Notes: a model not told the origin generated them from the letters alone. A stretch of DNA of 64,000 nt from CAWCDJ01 sp963796485 (GCA_963796485.1 CAWCLV010000004.1:1178001-1242000), one strand, 5' to 3'; numbered from the stretch's first letter, positions 18,156-28,060 are shown. Numbers and translations are program-made.

Positions 18156-20776
18156 GATTGGGCCTCCTCGTCGAAGATCGTGCCGCCGTCGCCGATCCGG
18201 CAGAGCCCCGCCAGGGCGCAATACCGGCACGATTTGTTGAGATCTTTCGGGTCCGCGGCCGCCCGGCCGTCGCGGAAATCACGGGCGAGCCTCTCGAGGA
18301 CGCCGCGCCATTCGTCGATGCGCGGCGCGAGTTCGGCCTGCTCGACTTTAGGGATCGCCGATGGCCGTTCCGCGATTCCGCGGAACGCCGCCGCGCCGGC
18401 TTTTACAATGCCAAACGCAACTCCCGCCAAAACGCCGTCGCCGTAGACGACGCTGTACAGCGGTATCTGCGGTTCGTCGGGCCGATCGCCCTCCCACGCC
18501 TTGGTTGTCCGGGGGCTGGTCTTGTAATCCACAATTACGTCGCCGCCCGCGCGCAGCCTGTCGGTGCGGTCGAACCGCAGTCGGAATTGAATCCCGCCGA
18601 CTTCGGCTTCCCGGTCCGTCTCCGGCTCCAGCACCTCGAACGGCTCCCGCTGTTTCTCCAACTCCAGCCACTCGGCCGTCAGCCGCTCCAGACGCTGCCG
18701 CTCGAGCTGCGCGAAGCGCTCCGGCAGCGGCGCGCCGCGGCGTTCTTCTAGGCGCCCGACTGCCCACGCGGCGCATTCCCGGATCACCTCGGGGATATCG
18801 GTCCTCGTCAGGAGGGCTTCCTGCGAGCGCACCTCGCTCCAGAACCGCTCCAGCGTCCAGTGGACCAGCGTTCCGCGCCGGGCGGCGTCCAGACCCGGAA
18901 CGGGCGATTCCAGGTCTTCCGCCCCGAGCCGCAGTTCGACGAAAGCCCGGAACGGGCACGCGGCCTGATACTCGAACACCTTCACTCCGCCGCCCTGGAC
19001 GGCATCCTCCGGCAGCGGCGGCCCCTGTTCATCGACCATGCTCTCCACCGCCCGGGAGCTCCGAATCGCCTCCTCGTAGGATGGTGCGCCGAACAAATCG
19101 AGGTCGGCCGGAGAGACCTTCGTGAGCGGCAGGATCAGCGGACTCGGGCCGAGTTCGCGATCGCCATCGCTCGTCGCGTAGCTGACCACAATATCCGGCG
19201 AGCTGGCCAGGAGGCGGTCGGTGATCTTCATAGCGAAGGAAAGCTCCCGCTCCGCCGAGCAGCGCGGGACACCCGCTTCCCGCTGCAAGCGGGCCGGCAG
19301 GAAGGGATCGGGACTGGATGGCGGCGGCCAGGTCTCGTCGTCGAGGCCGGCCACCCAGAGGTGATCGAAGGTCAGGCCGGCCGCTTCCAGCGTGCCCATG
19401 ACTTCGACGGCCGCCTGCGCGACTTCGGGCTGGAAGACCGTGTCGGCAATACGCGCCAGCAGGGAGAGCGCCTCCGAGAGCCCCATCTCCCCTGCGGCGA
19501 AGTCGGCGGCCGAAAACTCCGAGAGCGCCGACTTCCACGCCTCCACCGTCTGGTATTCGCGACTGTCGAGAGGCCGTTCGCCGGGCCAGCCCACCGCCTT
19601 CAGTACGGCCGTGAACGTTCGCGCCCACCCGAAAGCCGCCTGCCGTTCCGGCGCGACTCGCCAGACCCGCGTCAAGCGCGAGATCACGCGGGACAACTGC
19701 GGACAGGATGCCGCCTTGCGGCCCACTTCCGCCGGCGACATGCGGGTGAGGCCGAACTTGCGAAGCCGCGCATCGAGACTCGCGCGCGCGGAGCGCTCAC
19801 TTTCCGCGCCCGCGATGTACCGGTCGAGGACGAGGGCGCTGATATCTTCCCAGTCGTTCCCTTCCGCGCGAAGCCGCAGGATTGCGAGCGCGCTGCGCAC
19901 GGCGGGGTAGCCGCAGAGGGGTTCGCCGGCGGAGAGATTCACGACGGGCGCCTGCCGGCCGCCGGGCAGCAGCGAAGCCGGGTCGAGAACCGCGCGGAAC
20001 ACACGCTCCACTTCGGACCGGCGGGCAGGCAGATCGGGGACGATCACGCCAATCGACTCTCCCGGACGGCTTTCGAGCAGCCGGCGTGCCCACCGCGCAG
20101 CGGCGGTGAGAGACTGGCGTGCGTCGGGAAAGGGCACACGCACGGCGCGCCCGGGCTGGAGCGGCCGGCTCCAGCCGGTGATCTGGACATCGCACCCGGC
20201 CCCGCTTGCCGCGTCGAGGAGTTCGGACTGTTGCGTCGAGAACTCGTCGAAGCCCGCCAGCAGGATGCGCGCAGGCAGCCGCAGCCGGCCGGCGGATTGT
20301 TGCAGGAGGTCGGGGACGCGCGCTTCCCCGATCAGGCCGCTGGCGCCGCAGGCGGCCGCGAAATTTCGGGCCCATCCCGCAAATGCGCGGGCGTCTTCGC
20401 CGCCTTCGGTTTCCACGCGTCCCAGGTCGATCCGCCATTCGATGGCGAGCGCCCAGGACTGCTGTGCGGCGGCGGCGGTCGCGGCGGGCTGCAGGAGTTC
20501 CGCGGCTTCCGGAGCATCGCCCACCGCGCGGTTCCAGAGCGCCCACTCCTGCCATGGGCCGAGCCGTACCGGCGAGTCCGGCGCGGTGTGGCGATATTCG
20601 TCCCAAAGCATCGAGATCCAGGCGGACCACGGCATCACCGGGGCCGAAGGCCACGCCGCAAGGCCGCGAGCCTGCTGCTGCTCGTCGAATCTCCGCCGGA
20701 TCACGCGCGCGAGCCGGGCGCCCCGGGTGATGACGGGGACGCCTGCCGCGAGCGCATCGAAAATACGCTCGTCCAT
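18152..20776 (-). CDS. AddB-like inactivated helicase with PD-(D/E)XK nuclease and Fe-S cysteines
   Basis: This 874-residue protein resembles the PD-(D/E)XK probable DNA repair family (TIGR03623-like) more than classical AddB, as far as I can tell by eye. I see no Walker A, so the helicase part is probably non-catalytic. A recognisable UvrD-derived stretch reads HLWVAGLDDETWPPP. The C-terminal nuclease has IQFRLRFDRTDR and VIVDYKTS. Four cysteines, one in YQAACPFRAF before the nuclease core and three in SCRYCALAGLC at the end, match the Fe-S arrangement of AddB/Cas4-type nucleases. It is the first gene of a four-gene block with 4-5 base overlaps. Confidence 0.88.
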   Translation of the reverse strand: MDERIFDALAAGVPVITRGARLARVIRRRFDEQQQARGLAAWPSAPVMPWSAWISMLWDEYRHTAPDSPVRLGPWQEWALWNRAVGDAPEAAELLQPAATAAAAQQSWALAIEWRIDLGRVETEGGEDARAFAGWARNFAAACGASGLIGEARVPDLLQQSAGRLRLPARILLAGFDEFSTQQSELLDAASGAGCDVQITGWSRPLQPGRAVRVPFPDARQSLTAAARWARRLLESRPGESIGVIVPDLPARRSEVERVFRAVLDPASLLPGGRQAPVVNLSAGEPLCGYPAVRSALAILRLRAEGNDWEDISALVLDRYIAGAESERSARASLDARLRKFGLTRMSPAEVGRKAASCPQLSRVISRLTRVWRVAPERQAAFGWARTFTAVLKAVGWPGERPLDSREYQTVEAWKSALSEFSAADFAAGEMGLSEALSLLARIADTVFQPEVAQAAVEVMGTLEAAGLTFDHLWVAGLDDETWPPPSSPDPFLPARLQREAGVPRCSAERELSFAMKITDRLLASSPDIVVSYATSDGDRELGPSPLILPLTKVSPADLDLFGAPSYEEAIRSSRAVESMVDEQGPPLPEDAVQGGGVKVFEYQAACPFRAFVELRLGAEDLESPVPGLDAARRGTLVHWTLERFWSEVRSQEALLTRTDIPEVIRECAAWAVGRLEERRGAPLPERFAQLERQRLERLTAEWLELEKQREPFEVLEPETDREAEVGGIQFRLRFDRTDRLRAGGDVIVDYKTSPRTTKAWEGDRPDEPQIPLYSVVYGDGVLAGVAFGIVKAGAAAFRGIAERPSAIPKVEQAELAPRIDEWRGVLERLARDFRDGRAAADPKDLNKSCRYCALAGLCRIGDGGTIFDEEAQS

Positions 20777-20847
20777 AGAACCTCGTTTGGCTGTTTGAAA
20801 TGAATTTACGCCGGGCAGTGGCTCACGGCGTGAGCCTGTAACCCGAT

Positions 20848-21804
20848 TTATTTCGGGGCGTAGATGGCGAGCGCCCCCTGGAGAGCCGTGAACACGCGCT
20901 CCCGAAGCTCCGGCGGGCCAAGGACTTCCACCTCGGGGCCGAACCGCATGACGTCCATGAGCAGTTCACGCTCCGCCGAATAGGGAACTTTCAAAATATA
21001 GGAGCCGTCGGTTTCGAAGCAGCCTTCCTGCAGCCGGTGCCAGCGTTCGCGGGCAACCCAGCGTGCCATTTCGGGACTGAACTTCAACACGGCAGTCCGC
21101 ACCTGTTCCCCCGCGAAGATGCCGTATCCGGCCCCCAACTCACGGTCGAGCTGGTGGTCCGGAAGATCTACAGCCCGTCCCTCCGCGGACTCCGTCTCGA
21201 GCATGGCGTCGAGCGCAAAGCTGCGAAGCGCCTGGCGCGAGTGGCACCAGGCATCCATGTACCAGTTGTCCCGGTAATGCACGAGCCGCTGAGGAGATAC
21301 CACCCGCTCCGACTTCTGGTCGCGAGTCCGGCTGTAGTAAACCAGCCGCATGCGTGCCCGCCCCAACAGAGCCCGGCAAACAGTCTGGAAATGTTGGGCG
21401 GAAACCGGGCGCGAGGCGACCTGCAGAATCCGGATCCGGCGTTCCATTTCGGCATCGTTTTCCGCCGGACCGAGCACCTCGTGAAGCAGCTTACGCAGAG
21501 GCTCCACGTGCTCCGCCAGGAACGCGGGCTGAATCCGGACCACCAGCTGGTGCAGAACCAGCAGCGCATGGATTTCCGCGTCGCTCAGGTATAGCGCGGG
21601 CACCGCAAACGGTCCGTCCAGCCGGTACCCCCGGCTCTCGCGGTCCCACACGATCGGCGCCCGCAGCCGGTCTTTCATGTACGCCAGGTCGCGAATGATG
21701 GTGGCGCGAGAAACGGAGGCAGCCGCGATCAGAACCTCGATCGGCGTCGTCCGCCGGCTCTTCAGGAGCCGGTCAATCTCGTAAATTCGTTCCATCTGGC
21801 TCAT
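20848..21804 (-). CDS. WYL-domain helix-turn-helix regulator (YafY type)
   Basis: This is a 318-residue protein. The N-terminal winged HTH (about 1-60; YEIDRLLKSRRTTPIEVLIAAASVSRATIIRDLAYM) is followed by a WYL domain (RMRLVYYSRTR, HYRDNWYMDAWCHSRQALRSFALDAM) and a C-terminal WCX-type segment. WYL regulators sense ligands, in some cases nucleic acids, and often control DNA-repair or defence genes. It lies 71 bp upstream of the addB-like gene on the same strand, so it may be cotranscribed with or regulate the repair block. An ATG three codons in (21795) is an alternative start. Confidence 0.9.
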   Translation of the reverse strand: MSQMERIYEIDRLLKSRRTTPIEVLIAAASVSRATIIRDLAYMKDRLRAPIVWDRESRGYRLDGPFAVPALYLSDAEIHALLVLHQLVVRIQPAFLAEHVEPLRKLLHEVLGPAENDAEMERRIRILQVASRPVSAQHFQTVCRALLGRARMRLVYYSRTRDQKSERVVSPQRLVHYRDNWYMDAWCHSRQALRSFALDAMLETESAEGRAVDLPDHQLDRELGAGYGIFAGEQVRTAVLKFSPEMARWVARERWHRLQEGCFETDGSYILKVPYSAERELLMDVMRFGPEVEVLGPPELRERVFTALQGALAIYAPK

Positions 21805-22043
21805 ACAAAATGACTAACCGACTTACTATGTCTCCAGTCGGGAGTAACCGGCATTGTAGCAGGTGACATTGCTAACCCCGGCTGATGGAATCGGCGCGCC
21901 GGAGCGCCCACCGGGATTCACGCGGCGGAGCCGGCGTCGAAGTACCCCTGCGGCATGACCGCGCCGCGCTACGTTCTTTAGAAAGGTCTGGGATTGGAGC
22001 TTGCCCCCGCAATTGGCGTAGAGCCGAGCCTTGATCTGGATGA

Positions 22044-22131
22044 TGGTGGCCGAGGAGGGACTTGAACCCTCACAGAGCTAGGCTCTGGCAGATTTTGAGT
22101 CTGCTGCGTCTGCCAATTTCGCCACTCGGCC
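22044..22131 (-). tRNA. tRNA-Leu (anticodon CAA)
   Basis: On the minus strand GGCCGAG (5', 22131) pairs with CTCGGCC near the 3' end. The anticodon arm GCAGA-CTCAAAA-TCTGC gives anticodon CAA. A long variable arm (AGAGCCTAGCTCT) marks a class II tRNA, and the T arm is GAGGG-TTCAAGT-CCCTC. Discriminator A is followed by an encoded CCA (22046-22044). It reads UUG leucine codons. No duplicated 3' end or attachment-like repeat was seen beside it. Confidence 0.96.
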
Positions 22132-22376
22132 GCGAATTCCCCGCCCTTCGGGACGCATCGAATGGATGGCCCGAATCAGCCGGGGGGTTGGCATTTATGA
22201 GTTTACCGCAGGTTCGCCATGTTCCGCACAGAGGCCGGCGCGTTTCGTTCGTCAACGGCGGGTGGACCCGCAGTATCCGGTTCTGCAGCAGCCGGACCTG
22301 GACGTCGGCCCCACAAAACCTGCGGCGGGCCTTGTCGATAACGTATACTCGACTCAAAGGGTCTTCACATCTTTTT

Positions 22377-23897
22377 ATGGCGCTGTTTAAAACACGCAGC
22401 GCCGCCGTGTTTGGCATCGATGCACACCTGATCGATGTTGAAGTCGACATGTACTCGTCAGGCTCGGCGCGCGACTTCGTCATGGTTGGTATGCCCGACA
22501 CCGCGGTTCGCGAGAGCCGCGAACGCATCAAATCGGCACTCCTCAATTCCGGCTTCGGATATCCAAACAAGGCGGTCACGATCAATCTCGCTCCCGCCAA
22601 TGTGCGCAAGGAAGGCGCGGGTTTCGATCTCCCCATGGCCATGGGGATCCTGGGCGCGATGGGGACCGTCAAGGGCCTGGACCGCCATATTCTGATGGGA
22701 GAACTCTCGCTTGATGGCGCCATCCGGCCCGTCAGGGGAGCGCTTTCCGTGGCCGTCTGCGCCAGGGACACGGGTATTCCCTTCCTGATTTTGCCGGCGG
22801 AGAATGCCGCGGAAGCCGCGGTGGTCGAAGGTGTTCAGGTTTATGGCGTGCGCCATCTGGCGGAAGTGGTCGCGCTGCTGGCCCGGCCGGAGGAGTTCAC
22901 TCCCGCTTCCGCCAGCAGCAACGGCACGCCTCCGGACTCGCCGACCGCCCCCGATTTTCGCGACGTCCGCGGGCAGACCACGGCGAAACGCGCCCTGGAA
23001 GTGGCGGCCGCGGGCGCCCATAACGTACTGCTCATCGGTCCTCCGGGCTCCGGAAAGACGATGCTGGCGAAGCGGCTTGCCGGCATACTTCCCCCGCTGA
23101 CTTTTCCGGAAGCCATCGAAACGACGAAGGTCCACAGCATCGCGGGGATGCTGCACAGCGGTTCGGGCCTGCTTCGGGAGCGGCCCTTTCGCGCGCCGCA
23201 CCACACCATCTCCGACGCGGGTATGATCGGCGGCGGCCCGGGAATGCCCAGGCCGGGCGAAGCGAGCCTGGCGCATCACGGCGTTCTGTTTCTGGACGAG
23301 TTTCCGGAGTTCCCGCGCGACGTCCTGGAAATTCTCAGGCAGCCGCTGGAAGATGGGACCGTCACGATCGCACGGGCCACGATGACGCTCTGCTTCCCGT
23401 CGAATTTCATGCTGGTGGCTGCTATGAATCCGTGCAAATGCGGCTTCTACGGCGACTCCACAAGAGAGTGCCGGTGCACTCCCGGCCAGATTCAGCAATA
23501 CCTCGGCAAAATCAGCGGTCCGCTGCTCGACCGCATCGACATCCACATCGAAGTCCCCGCCGTGCCCTACAAGGAACTGCGCGGCCCTTCCGTATCCGAA
23601 TCCTCGGCGGAGATTCGCCGGCGCGTGGAGCGGGCGCGCACCACCCAGCAGGCGCGGGGGTATTACAATTCCAGGATGCCCAGCCGGATGATCCGGAAAC
23701 AATGCGCGCTCGACGACTCGGGCGAGCGCACCCTCGAAATGGCCGTGCGGCGGATGGGCCTCTCCGCCCGCGCGCACGACCGCATCCTGAAGGTTGCCCG
23801 CACCATCGCGGACCTGGGCGAATCGGAAACCGTTTCCGCCAAACACGTCGCCGAAGCGGTACAGTATCGCAGCCTCGACCGGAACTACTGGAGTTGA
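22377..23897 (+). CDS. comM: ComM/YifB-like Mg-chelatase-family AAA+ ATPase
   Basis: This 506-residue protein starts at the ATG at 22377 (MALFKTRSAAVFGIDAHLIDVEVD), the family's conserved beginning; the frame runs open further 5' through the tRNA and is not coding there. It has a Lon-protease-like N-terminal domain (about 1-170), Walker A GPPGSGKT (about 221-228), Walker B LFLDEFPEF, a Cys-rich insert (NPCKCGF through ECRC, about 353-370) and a Mg-chelatase C-terminal lid. In Vibrio and relatives ComM is a branch-migration helicase that helps integrate incoming DNA during natural transformation; here that role is inferred. It ends 6 bp before the next gene. Confidence 0.95.
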   Translation: MALFKTRSAAVFGIDAHLIDVEVDMYSSGSARDFVMVGMPDTAVRESRERIKSALLNSGFGYPNKAVTINLAPANVRKEGAGFDLPMAMGILGAMGTVKGLDRHILMGELSLDGAIRPVRGALSVAVCARDTGIPFLILPAENAAEAAVVEGVQVYGVRHLAEVVALLARPEEFTPASASSNGTPPDSPTAPDFRDVRGQTTAKRALEVAAAGAHNVLLIGPPGSGKTMLAKRLAGILPPLTFPEAIETTKVHSIAGMLHSGSGLLRERPFRAPHHTISDAGMIGGGPGMPRPGEASLAHHGVLFLDEFPEFPRDVLEILRQPLEDGTVTIARATMTLCFPSNFMLVAAMNPCKCGFYGDSTRECRCTPGQIQQYLGKISGPLLDRIDIHIEVPAVPYKELRGPSVSESSAEIRRRVERARTTQQARGYYNSRMPSRMIRKQCALDDSGERTLEMAVRRMGLSARAHDRILKVARTIADLGESETVSAKHVAEAVQYRSLDRNYWS

Positions 23898-23903
23898 GGG
23901 GCC

Positions 23904-25970
23904 ATGCTGCTGTACGGCGTCACCATCGCCCTTTCGGCATTCCTGCTCTTTGAGCTACAGCCCATCATCGCCAAGATCATCCTGCCCTGGTTCGGAGGAA
24001 CGTCCGCGGTCTGGAGCACCTGCATGCTGTTCTTCCAGACTATGCTCCTGTTGGGCTACCTGTATGCGCACTGGCTGAACCGGAAGTGCGCCCCGAAACG
24101 TCAGGCCATTCTCCACACCCTGGCGCTGGTGGCCAGCCTGGCCGTTCTGCCGGTGCTTCCCAATCCCGCGTGGAAGACGACTTCGGTGGCGCAGCCCTCC
24201 CTGCGAATCCTGGCCCTGCTCTCGGTTACCGTGGGACTTCCCTATTTTCTGCTGTCGTCCACAAGCCCTTTGTTGCAGGCATGGTACGCGCGCACCCACA
24301 AGCACGGGATGCCGTACCGGCTCTTCGCCCTCTCGAATGCGGCGTCGCTCGCGGCGCTCCTCAGCTATCCGTTCCTGATCGAGCCGAACTTTTCCTCGCG
24401 CGTACAGGCTTACACCTGGTCGGCGGCTTTCGTAGTCTTCGCGGCGGCGTGCGCCTCCACCGCCTGGCGTTTTGTACTGACGCCTCAGGCGGAACCGCAG
24501 CATCGGGACGCCGCGGAAATCGACGATGCCGCCCCGCGATGGCCCGTCCAACTCCTTTGGCTGGGGCTTGCGTCTACGGCTTCGGTGCTGCTGCTGGCGG
24601 TGACCACGCATCTTACGCAAGACGTGGCCGCCATTCCCTTCCTGTGGATCCTGCCGCTGGCGGTTTACCTGCTGACGTTTATTCTCTGTTTCGAAGCGCC
24701 GCAATTCTACCGCCGCGCCGTCTTCGCCCCGCTGCTGGGACTCTCCCTGGCGTTCATGGCGTACCGCCTCTGGCCGGGCCGCCAGAATGTCGACATCGCC
24801 TGGCTGCAACCGGTGACGCAGATGAGCGTGCCCACCGCGCTGGCGGCATTCTCGGTCTCGCTCTTCGTCTGTTGCATGGTGTGCCATGGCGAACTGGCGC
24901 GGCTCAAGCCAAATCCCCGCCACCTCACCGGATTTTACGTGCTGGTATCGCTCGGAGGCGCCTGCGGAGGCCTGTTTGTGGGCCTGGTGGCGCCCAATTT
25001 CTTCCGGGCCTACTACGAGTTTCCCATCGGCTTGGGCCTGTGCGCGGTCCTCGCCGCAGTCGTGTTTACCAGGGCGCTGCCGCCGGGTAGACGGTGGGCC
25101 GGAGTGGCGGTCGGCGCCGTGCTCGCGGGTTATCTCGCCTGCCTGGGCATCGGCATGTACCAGATGGTGGACGGCTTCCGCGTAGTGGCCCGGAACTTCT
25201 ACGGCCAGCTGCGGGTCTACGACAGCGGCGACCCCCGGTTCGACGAGGACGCCAGCCGCCACCTGCTCCACGGCACCATCAACCACGGCGAGCAGATGCT
25301 CCGCGAAGAGTACCGCCGCCGCCCGGTCACCTATTTCTGCCCCGAATCCGGGATCGGCCTCGCCATGACGGCGCTCGAAGGATCGCCCCGCCGGATCGGC
25401 ATCCTCGGGCTCGGCTGCGGGACCTTGGCGGCTTACGGCCGGAAGGGGGATGTGCTGCGGATCTACGAGATCAACCAACAGGTAGTGGACATCGCGCAGT
25501 CTCAGTTCTCTTATCTGCGCGACACCCCGGCGCGGGTGGAGGTGGCGGTGGGCGATGCGCGCCTCGTACTCGAATCGGAGCCCGACCAGAAGTTCGACAT
25601 CCTGGTGATGGATGCCTTTTCCGGCGATTCCGTGCCCGTCCACCTGATCACCCGCGAGGCCTTCCGCACCTACTTCCGCCATCTCAAACCGGGCGGCATT
25701 CTGGCCGTGAACATTTCGAACAAGTATCTACGGCTGGATCCCGTGATGGAGCGGGCTGCCAGCGCCTTCGACAGACTTGCGCTGGTTTATCGCTTCACCG
25801 CGTCCGACGACGATTTCCTCTGCTTCACCTGCTCCTGGACCCTGATCATGAACCGCGAGACAGCCGCCGCCCATCCGGAATTGAGAGCGCGAGGAGTAGC
25901 CCTGCGGCCGCAGGCCGGGTTCCCCGTGTGGACGGACGACTTCTCGAATATGTTCCGAATTTTGAAATAA
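23904..25970 (+). CDS. Membrane protein fused to spermidine-synthase-like methyltransferase domain
   Basis: This 688-residue protein begins with many hydrophobic helices (about 1-430; LLYGVTIALSAFLLFELQPIIAKIILPWFGG) and ends in a SAM-binding Rossmann domain of the spermidine synthase type (about 430-688): GILGLGCGTLAAYG (about 498), YEINQQVVDIA, GDAR, VMDAFSGDSVPVHLITREAF. The aspartates needed for true polyamine synthesis are not all evident, so the substrate is open. A second copy of the same design lies at 52672-54933. It starts 6 bp after comM and is probably cotranscribed with it. Confidence 0.87.
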   Translation: MLLYGVTIALSAFLLFELQPIIAKIILPWFGGTSAVWSTCMLFFQTMLLLGYLYAHWLNRKCAPKRQAILHTLALVASLAVLPVLPNPAWKTTSVAQPSLRILALLSVTVGLPYFLLSSTSPLLQAWYARTHKHGMPYRLFALSNAASLAALLSYPFLIEPNFSSRVQAYTWSAAFVVFAAACASTAWRFVLTPQAEPQHRDAAEIDDAAPRWPVQLLWLGLASTASVLLLAVTTHLTQDVAAIPFLWILPLAVYLLTFILCFEAPQFYRRAVFAPLLGLSLAFMAYRLWPGRQNVDIAWLQPVTQMSVPTALAAFSVSLFVCCMVCHGELARLKPNPRHLTGFYVLVSLGGACGGLFVGLVAPNFFRAYYEFPIGLGLCAVLAAVVFTRALPPGRRWAGVAVGAVLAGYLACLGIGMYQMVDGFRVVARNFYGQLRVYDSGDPRFDEDASRHLLHGTINHGEQMLREEYRRRPVTYFCPESGIGLAMTALEGSPRRIGILGLGCGTLAAYGRKGDVLRIYEINQQVVDIAQSQFSYLRDTPARVEVAVGDARLVLESEPDQKFDILVMDAFSGDSVPVHLITREAFRTYFRHLKPGGILAVNISNKYLRLDPVMERAASAFDRLALVYRFTASDDDFLCFTCSWTLIMNRETAAAHPELRARGVALRPQAGFPVWTDDFSNMFRILK

Positions 25971-26046
25971 GCGGACGCTTCGAGTTAGATTAGCCGCAGT
26001 CCCCCGACCAGTCCGACAGCGTCAGGCCCGGAGAGGCGGGAGTATC

Positions 26047-27672
26047 TCAATTCGATGCCTCTGCCCGGCCTGGCAGGAGATATCGAAGCCCGAGATAGAC
26101 CATGTTGACGCTCGCGCTGCCTGGCTGGCCCGGAGCAACGAACCAGGGGCGCCGGATCAGCCAGGAGTACTGCGTGGTGAATTGTAAGGTTCCGTAACTC
26201 GCACTATTCCAGAGAACTCTAGTCATGACGCCCGATATCTCCTGGATGGTTCGGTTTTGGCTATCGGGAGAGCCCGGAAACCCGTAACCGACAGGCTGCA
26301 GGGTCACGGGATCGAATGTCGAGATCCGATCAATCCACGTTCCTCCGTAGTAGGCCGAGAATCTCAATTTCTGTGTGGCTTGGTACTCAAGGCCATCCAC
26401 GGTGGACGCGGCCGGCATGAGGGACGGCGCGCCGGTGCCTTGAATAACGAGAGCCGGAGCTTCCCCGAAGATGAAGTCGCCACCGCCATTGGTATAAAAG
26501 TTATTCGTGAACACCATCAGATGCGGGACTATCTCGATGCCGGCATTGCAGGTGACCCCGGCCCCCATAATACTGAATCGACGATTATTGAGCGGGTTGT
26601 AGAACACAAACCGGTTCATCAGTCCCGCCATCTCGAAATGGATCGTACGGGATTTAACTGTGGGATCAAAGGCGAACTTCGCAACCCAGTCGAGATTCGG
26701 ATTCGGAACGGCGTTCCCGTTCTCGGTTGAGAGGTCTACCTGGCCGAAGTAGTTGGGAGCCAAGGCACTGGGCAGCGTTATGGTGCCACCGCCTGCCAAA
26801 CCACCGGAGTACGCGTCCCCCGATTCAAAGGACAAGCCTAGCGCCACGCTAGGGCCTGCATGATAGACGAGGCGTAATTGGGACGTCCGGCCCCAGACAA
26901 GGCCGGCCTGGACGTTCGGGTCGATATCATTGGTCAGGAATAGCGTGTCCGGATAGGGCGAGATCCCTTTGCGCGCGGGCGTGAGGAGACTCCAGTTTTG
27001 ACCGGCGAGAAACTCCCACTGGTTCCTGCGCAGGTTCAAGAACGCAAGGCGCATCCGGAGGGCGAAAGTGTTTGTAGTGGTCGCGATGTTGTTCGGGGAG
27101 TAGCCCCTGAAATCCGTTTCTACGAGGCCCAGGACATCGAAGCCGAGCACACGCGTAGTGATCTGAACGCCCAGCCGCGAGTTCGCCGCGCTCGAAAGAG
27201 TTTGCCGGCGACGGCCAAGCACCGTATTGTTGAATGGAATCCCGGAGAAGTTGGTCGCCAAGCCGCCGGGGTCGGTCTTGGATCGCCAGACCTGCAAGAA
27301 GTCCAGGAAGCCCGTGGGAACGATAGTCAGGCCCCCAAGATTTAGAGATAACGGCCCCTTGACGGGTGAGGAATTCAGCAGTGCGCCGTGTGCGAGCGGT
27401 CGAGCGGGCGGCGACGACGGCCGGACTGCCGGCGCCGCGGTCGCGGGAACCATTCTCTCGAGCATTTCCTGTTGCGAATCAAGGCGCTTGCGTAGCTCAT
27501 CGATCTCTTCCTCTTGCCTCCGGACCTGGGATCTGAGGCGCTCGACTTCATCCTGTACGCCAGACGCGTTCTGCGGCGGGTCTGCGCCTCCGGAGAGCGG
27601 CGGCGGAACCAGTGCAAGTAGGGCGGCAATAGCCAGCGGACACGCTACGGATCGTCCTGGTCCCCCAGCCAT
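26047..27672 (-). CDS. DcaP-like outer-membrane porin with N-terminal coiled coil
   Basis: This 541-residue protein has a signal sequence (about 1-30), a heptad-rich coiled coil (about 38-75; VERLRSQVRRQEEEIDELRKRL), a Pro/Ala linker, then a long beta-barrel-like region with alternating hydrophobic residues and a C-terminal strand ending near YLGLRYLLPGRAEASN. The layout matches DcaP-type trimeric porins. It probably passes small solutes across the outer membrane. Its closeness to the urea transporter makes urea or other nitrogen compounds possible cargo, but this is only positional inference. Codon use looks less GC-biased than in the upstream genes. Confidence 0.8.
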   Translation of the reverse strand: MAGGPGRSVACPLAIAALLALVPPPLSGGADPPQNASGVQDEVERLRSQVRRQEEEIDELRKRLDSQQEMLERMVPATAAPAVRPSSPPARPLAHGALLNSSPVKGPLSLNLGGLTIVPTGFLDFLQVWRSKTDPGGLATNFSGIPFNNTVLGRRRQTLSSAANSRLGVQITTRVLGFDVLGLVETDFRGYSPNNIATTTNTFALRMRLAFLNLRRNQWEFLAGQNWSLLTPARKGISPYPDTLFLTNDIDPNVQAGLVWGRTSQLRLVYHAGPSVALGLSFESGDAYSGGLAGGGTITLPSALAPNYFGQVDLSTENGNAVPNPNLDWVAKFAFDPTVKSRTIHFEMAGLMNRFVFYNPLNNRRFSIMGAGVTCNAGIEIVPHLMVFTNNFYTNGGGDFIFGEAPALVIQGTGAPSLMPAASTVDGLEYQATQKLRFSAYYGGTWIDRISTFDPVTLQPVGYGFPGSPDSQNRTIQEISGVMTRVLWNSASYGTLQFTTQYSWLIRRPWFVAPGQPGSASVNMVYLGLRYLLPGRAEASN

Positions 27673-28060
27673 ATCTCTCGATTATGCAGCGATGTGCGGC
27701 GGTGCGTAGAACATTCGCAGGGCGGCCAAGGTTACCGAAACTACAATCCGTAACTCGCGCGCGTGGAATACCAACCGTTGCACGGTTCCGGCGGTGCTGA
27801 ATCACGCCCGAGATGGCCTGCCGGGTCGTCGTCCGGATATGTTACCGGATCGATGTGGTCTAGGATGTCAATAAGACAACATATAAAGCACTTGAAGCAG
27901 GTGCCTGAGTCGCAATGGTTGTCGATCGGCTCCGGTGGACTTAACTCACAGCCATCGAAGCTATGGTTTTGGGCGAAGCCTGGCGCAGCGCAGGCACGGA
28001 GATAAACTTAGCCTCACTCCCGGGGGAGAGGGAATACACTGAAATCGGAGGTTGAATGGC
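27673..28060 (+). other. Intergenic region between divergent genes
   Basis: This 388-base gap separates the divergent porin (minus) and His-rich protein (plus) genes, so it must hold both promoters. An 80-codon open stretch at 27763-28005 has no ribosome-binding site and an unconvincing composition. AT-rich sequence around 27870-27895 (gacaacatataaagcac) is the most promoter-like part. No tRNA, repeat or terminator was recognised. Confidence 0.45.
28047..28051 (+). promoter_or_regulatory. Shine-Dalgarno deciding a GTG start
   Basis: GGAGG lies 9 bases before the GTG at 28061. It directly abuts the alternative in-frame TTG at 28052, which leaves no spacer, so the GTG is preferred. Confidence 0.6.

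Noticed and set aside
10103..21804. Reading the repair block plus WYL regulator as a phage-defence island
   Set aside because: No restriction, toxin, reverse transcriptase or other defence gene is nearby, and the gene order equals the housekeeping addB-addA-sbcD-sbcC arrangement.
22044..22131. tRNA-Leu as an integration site for a mobile element
   Set aside because: No integrase and no duplicated tRNA 3' end were seen in the flanks; the neighbours (WYL regulator, comM) look chromosomal.
23955..25682. 575-codon open frame on the minus strand opposite the spermidine-synthase fusion
   Set aside because: The plus strand has clear membrane helices and SAM-binding motifs; the minus frame is low-complexity charged sequence.
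27763..28005. 80-codon open frame between the porin and His-rich genes
   Set aside because: No ribosome site, no family resemblance, and it fills what must be a divergent promoter region.
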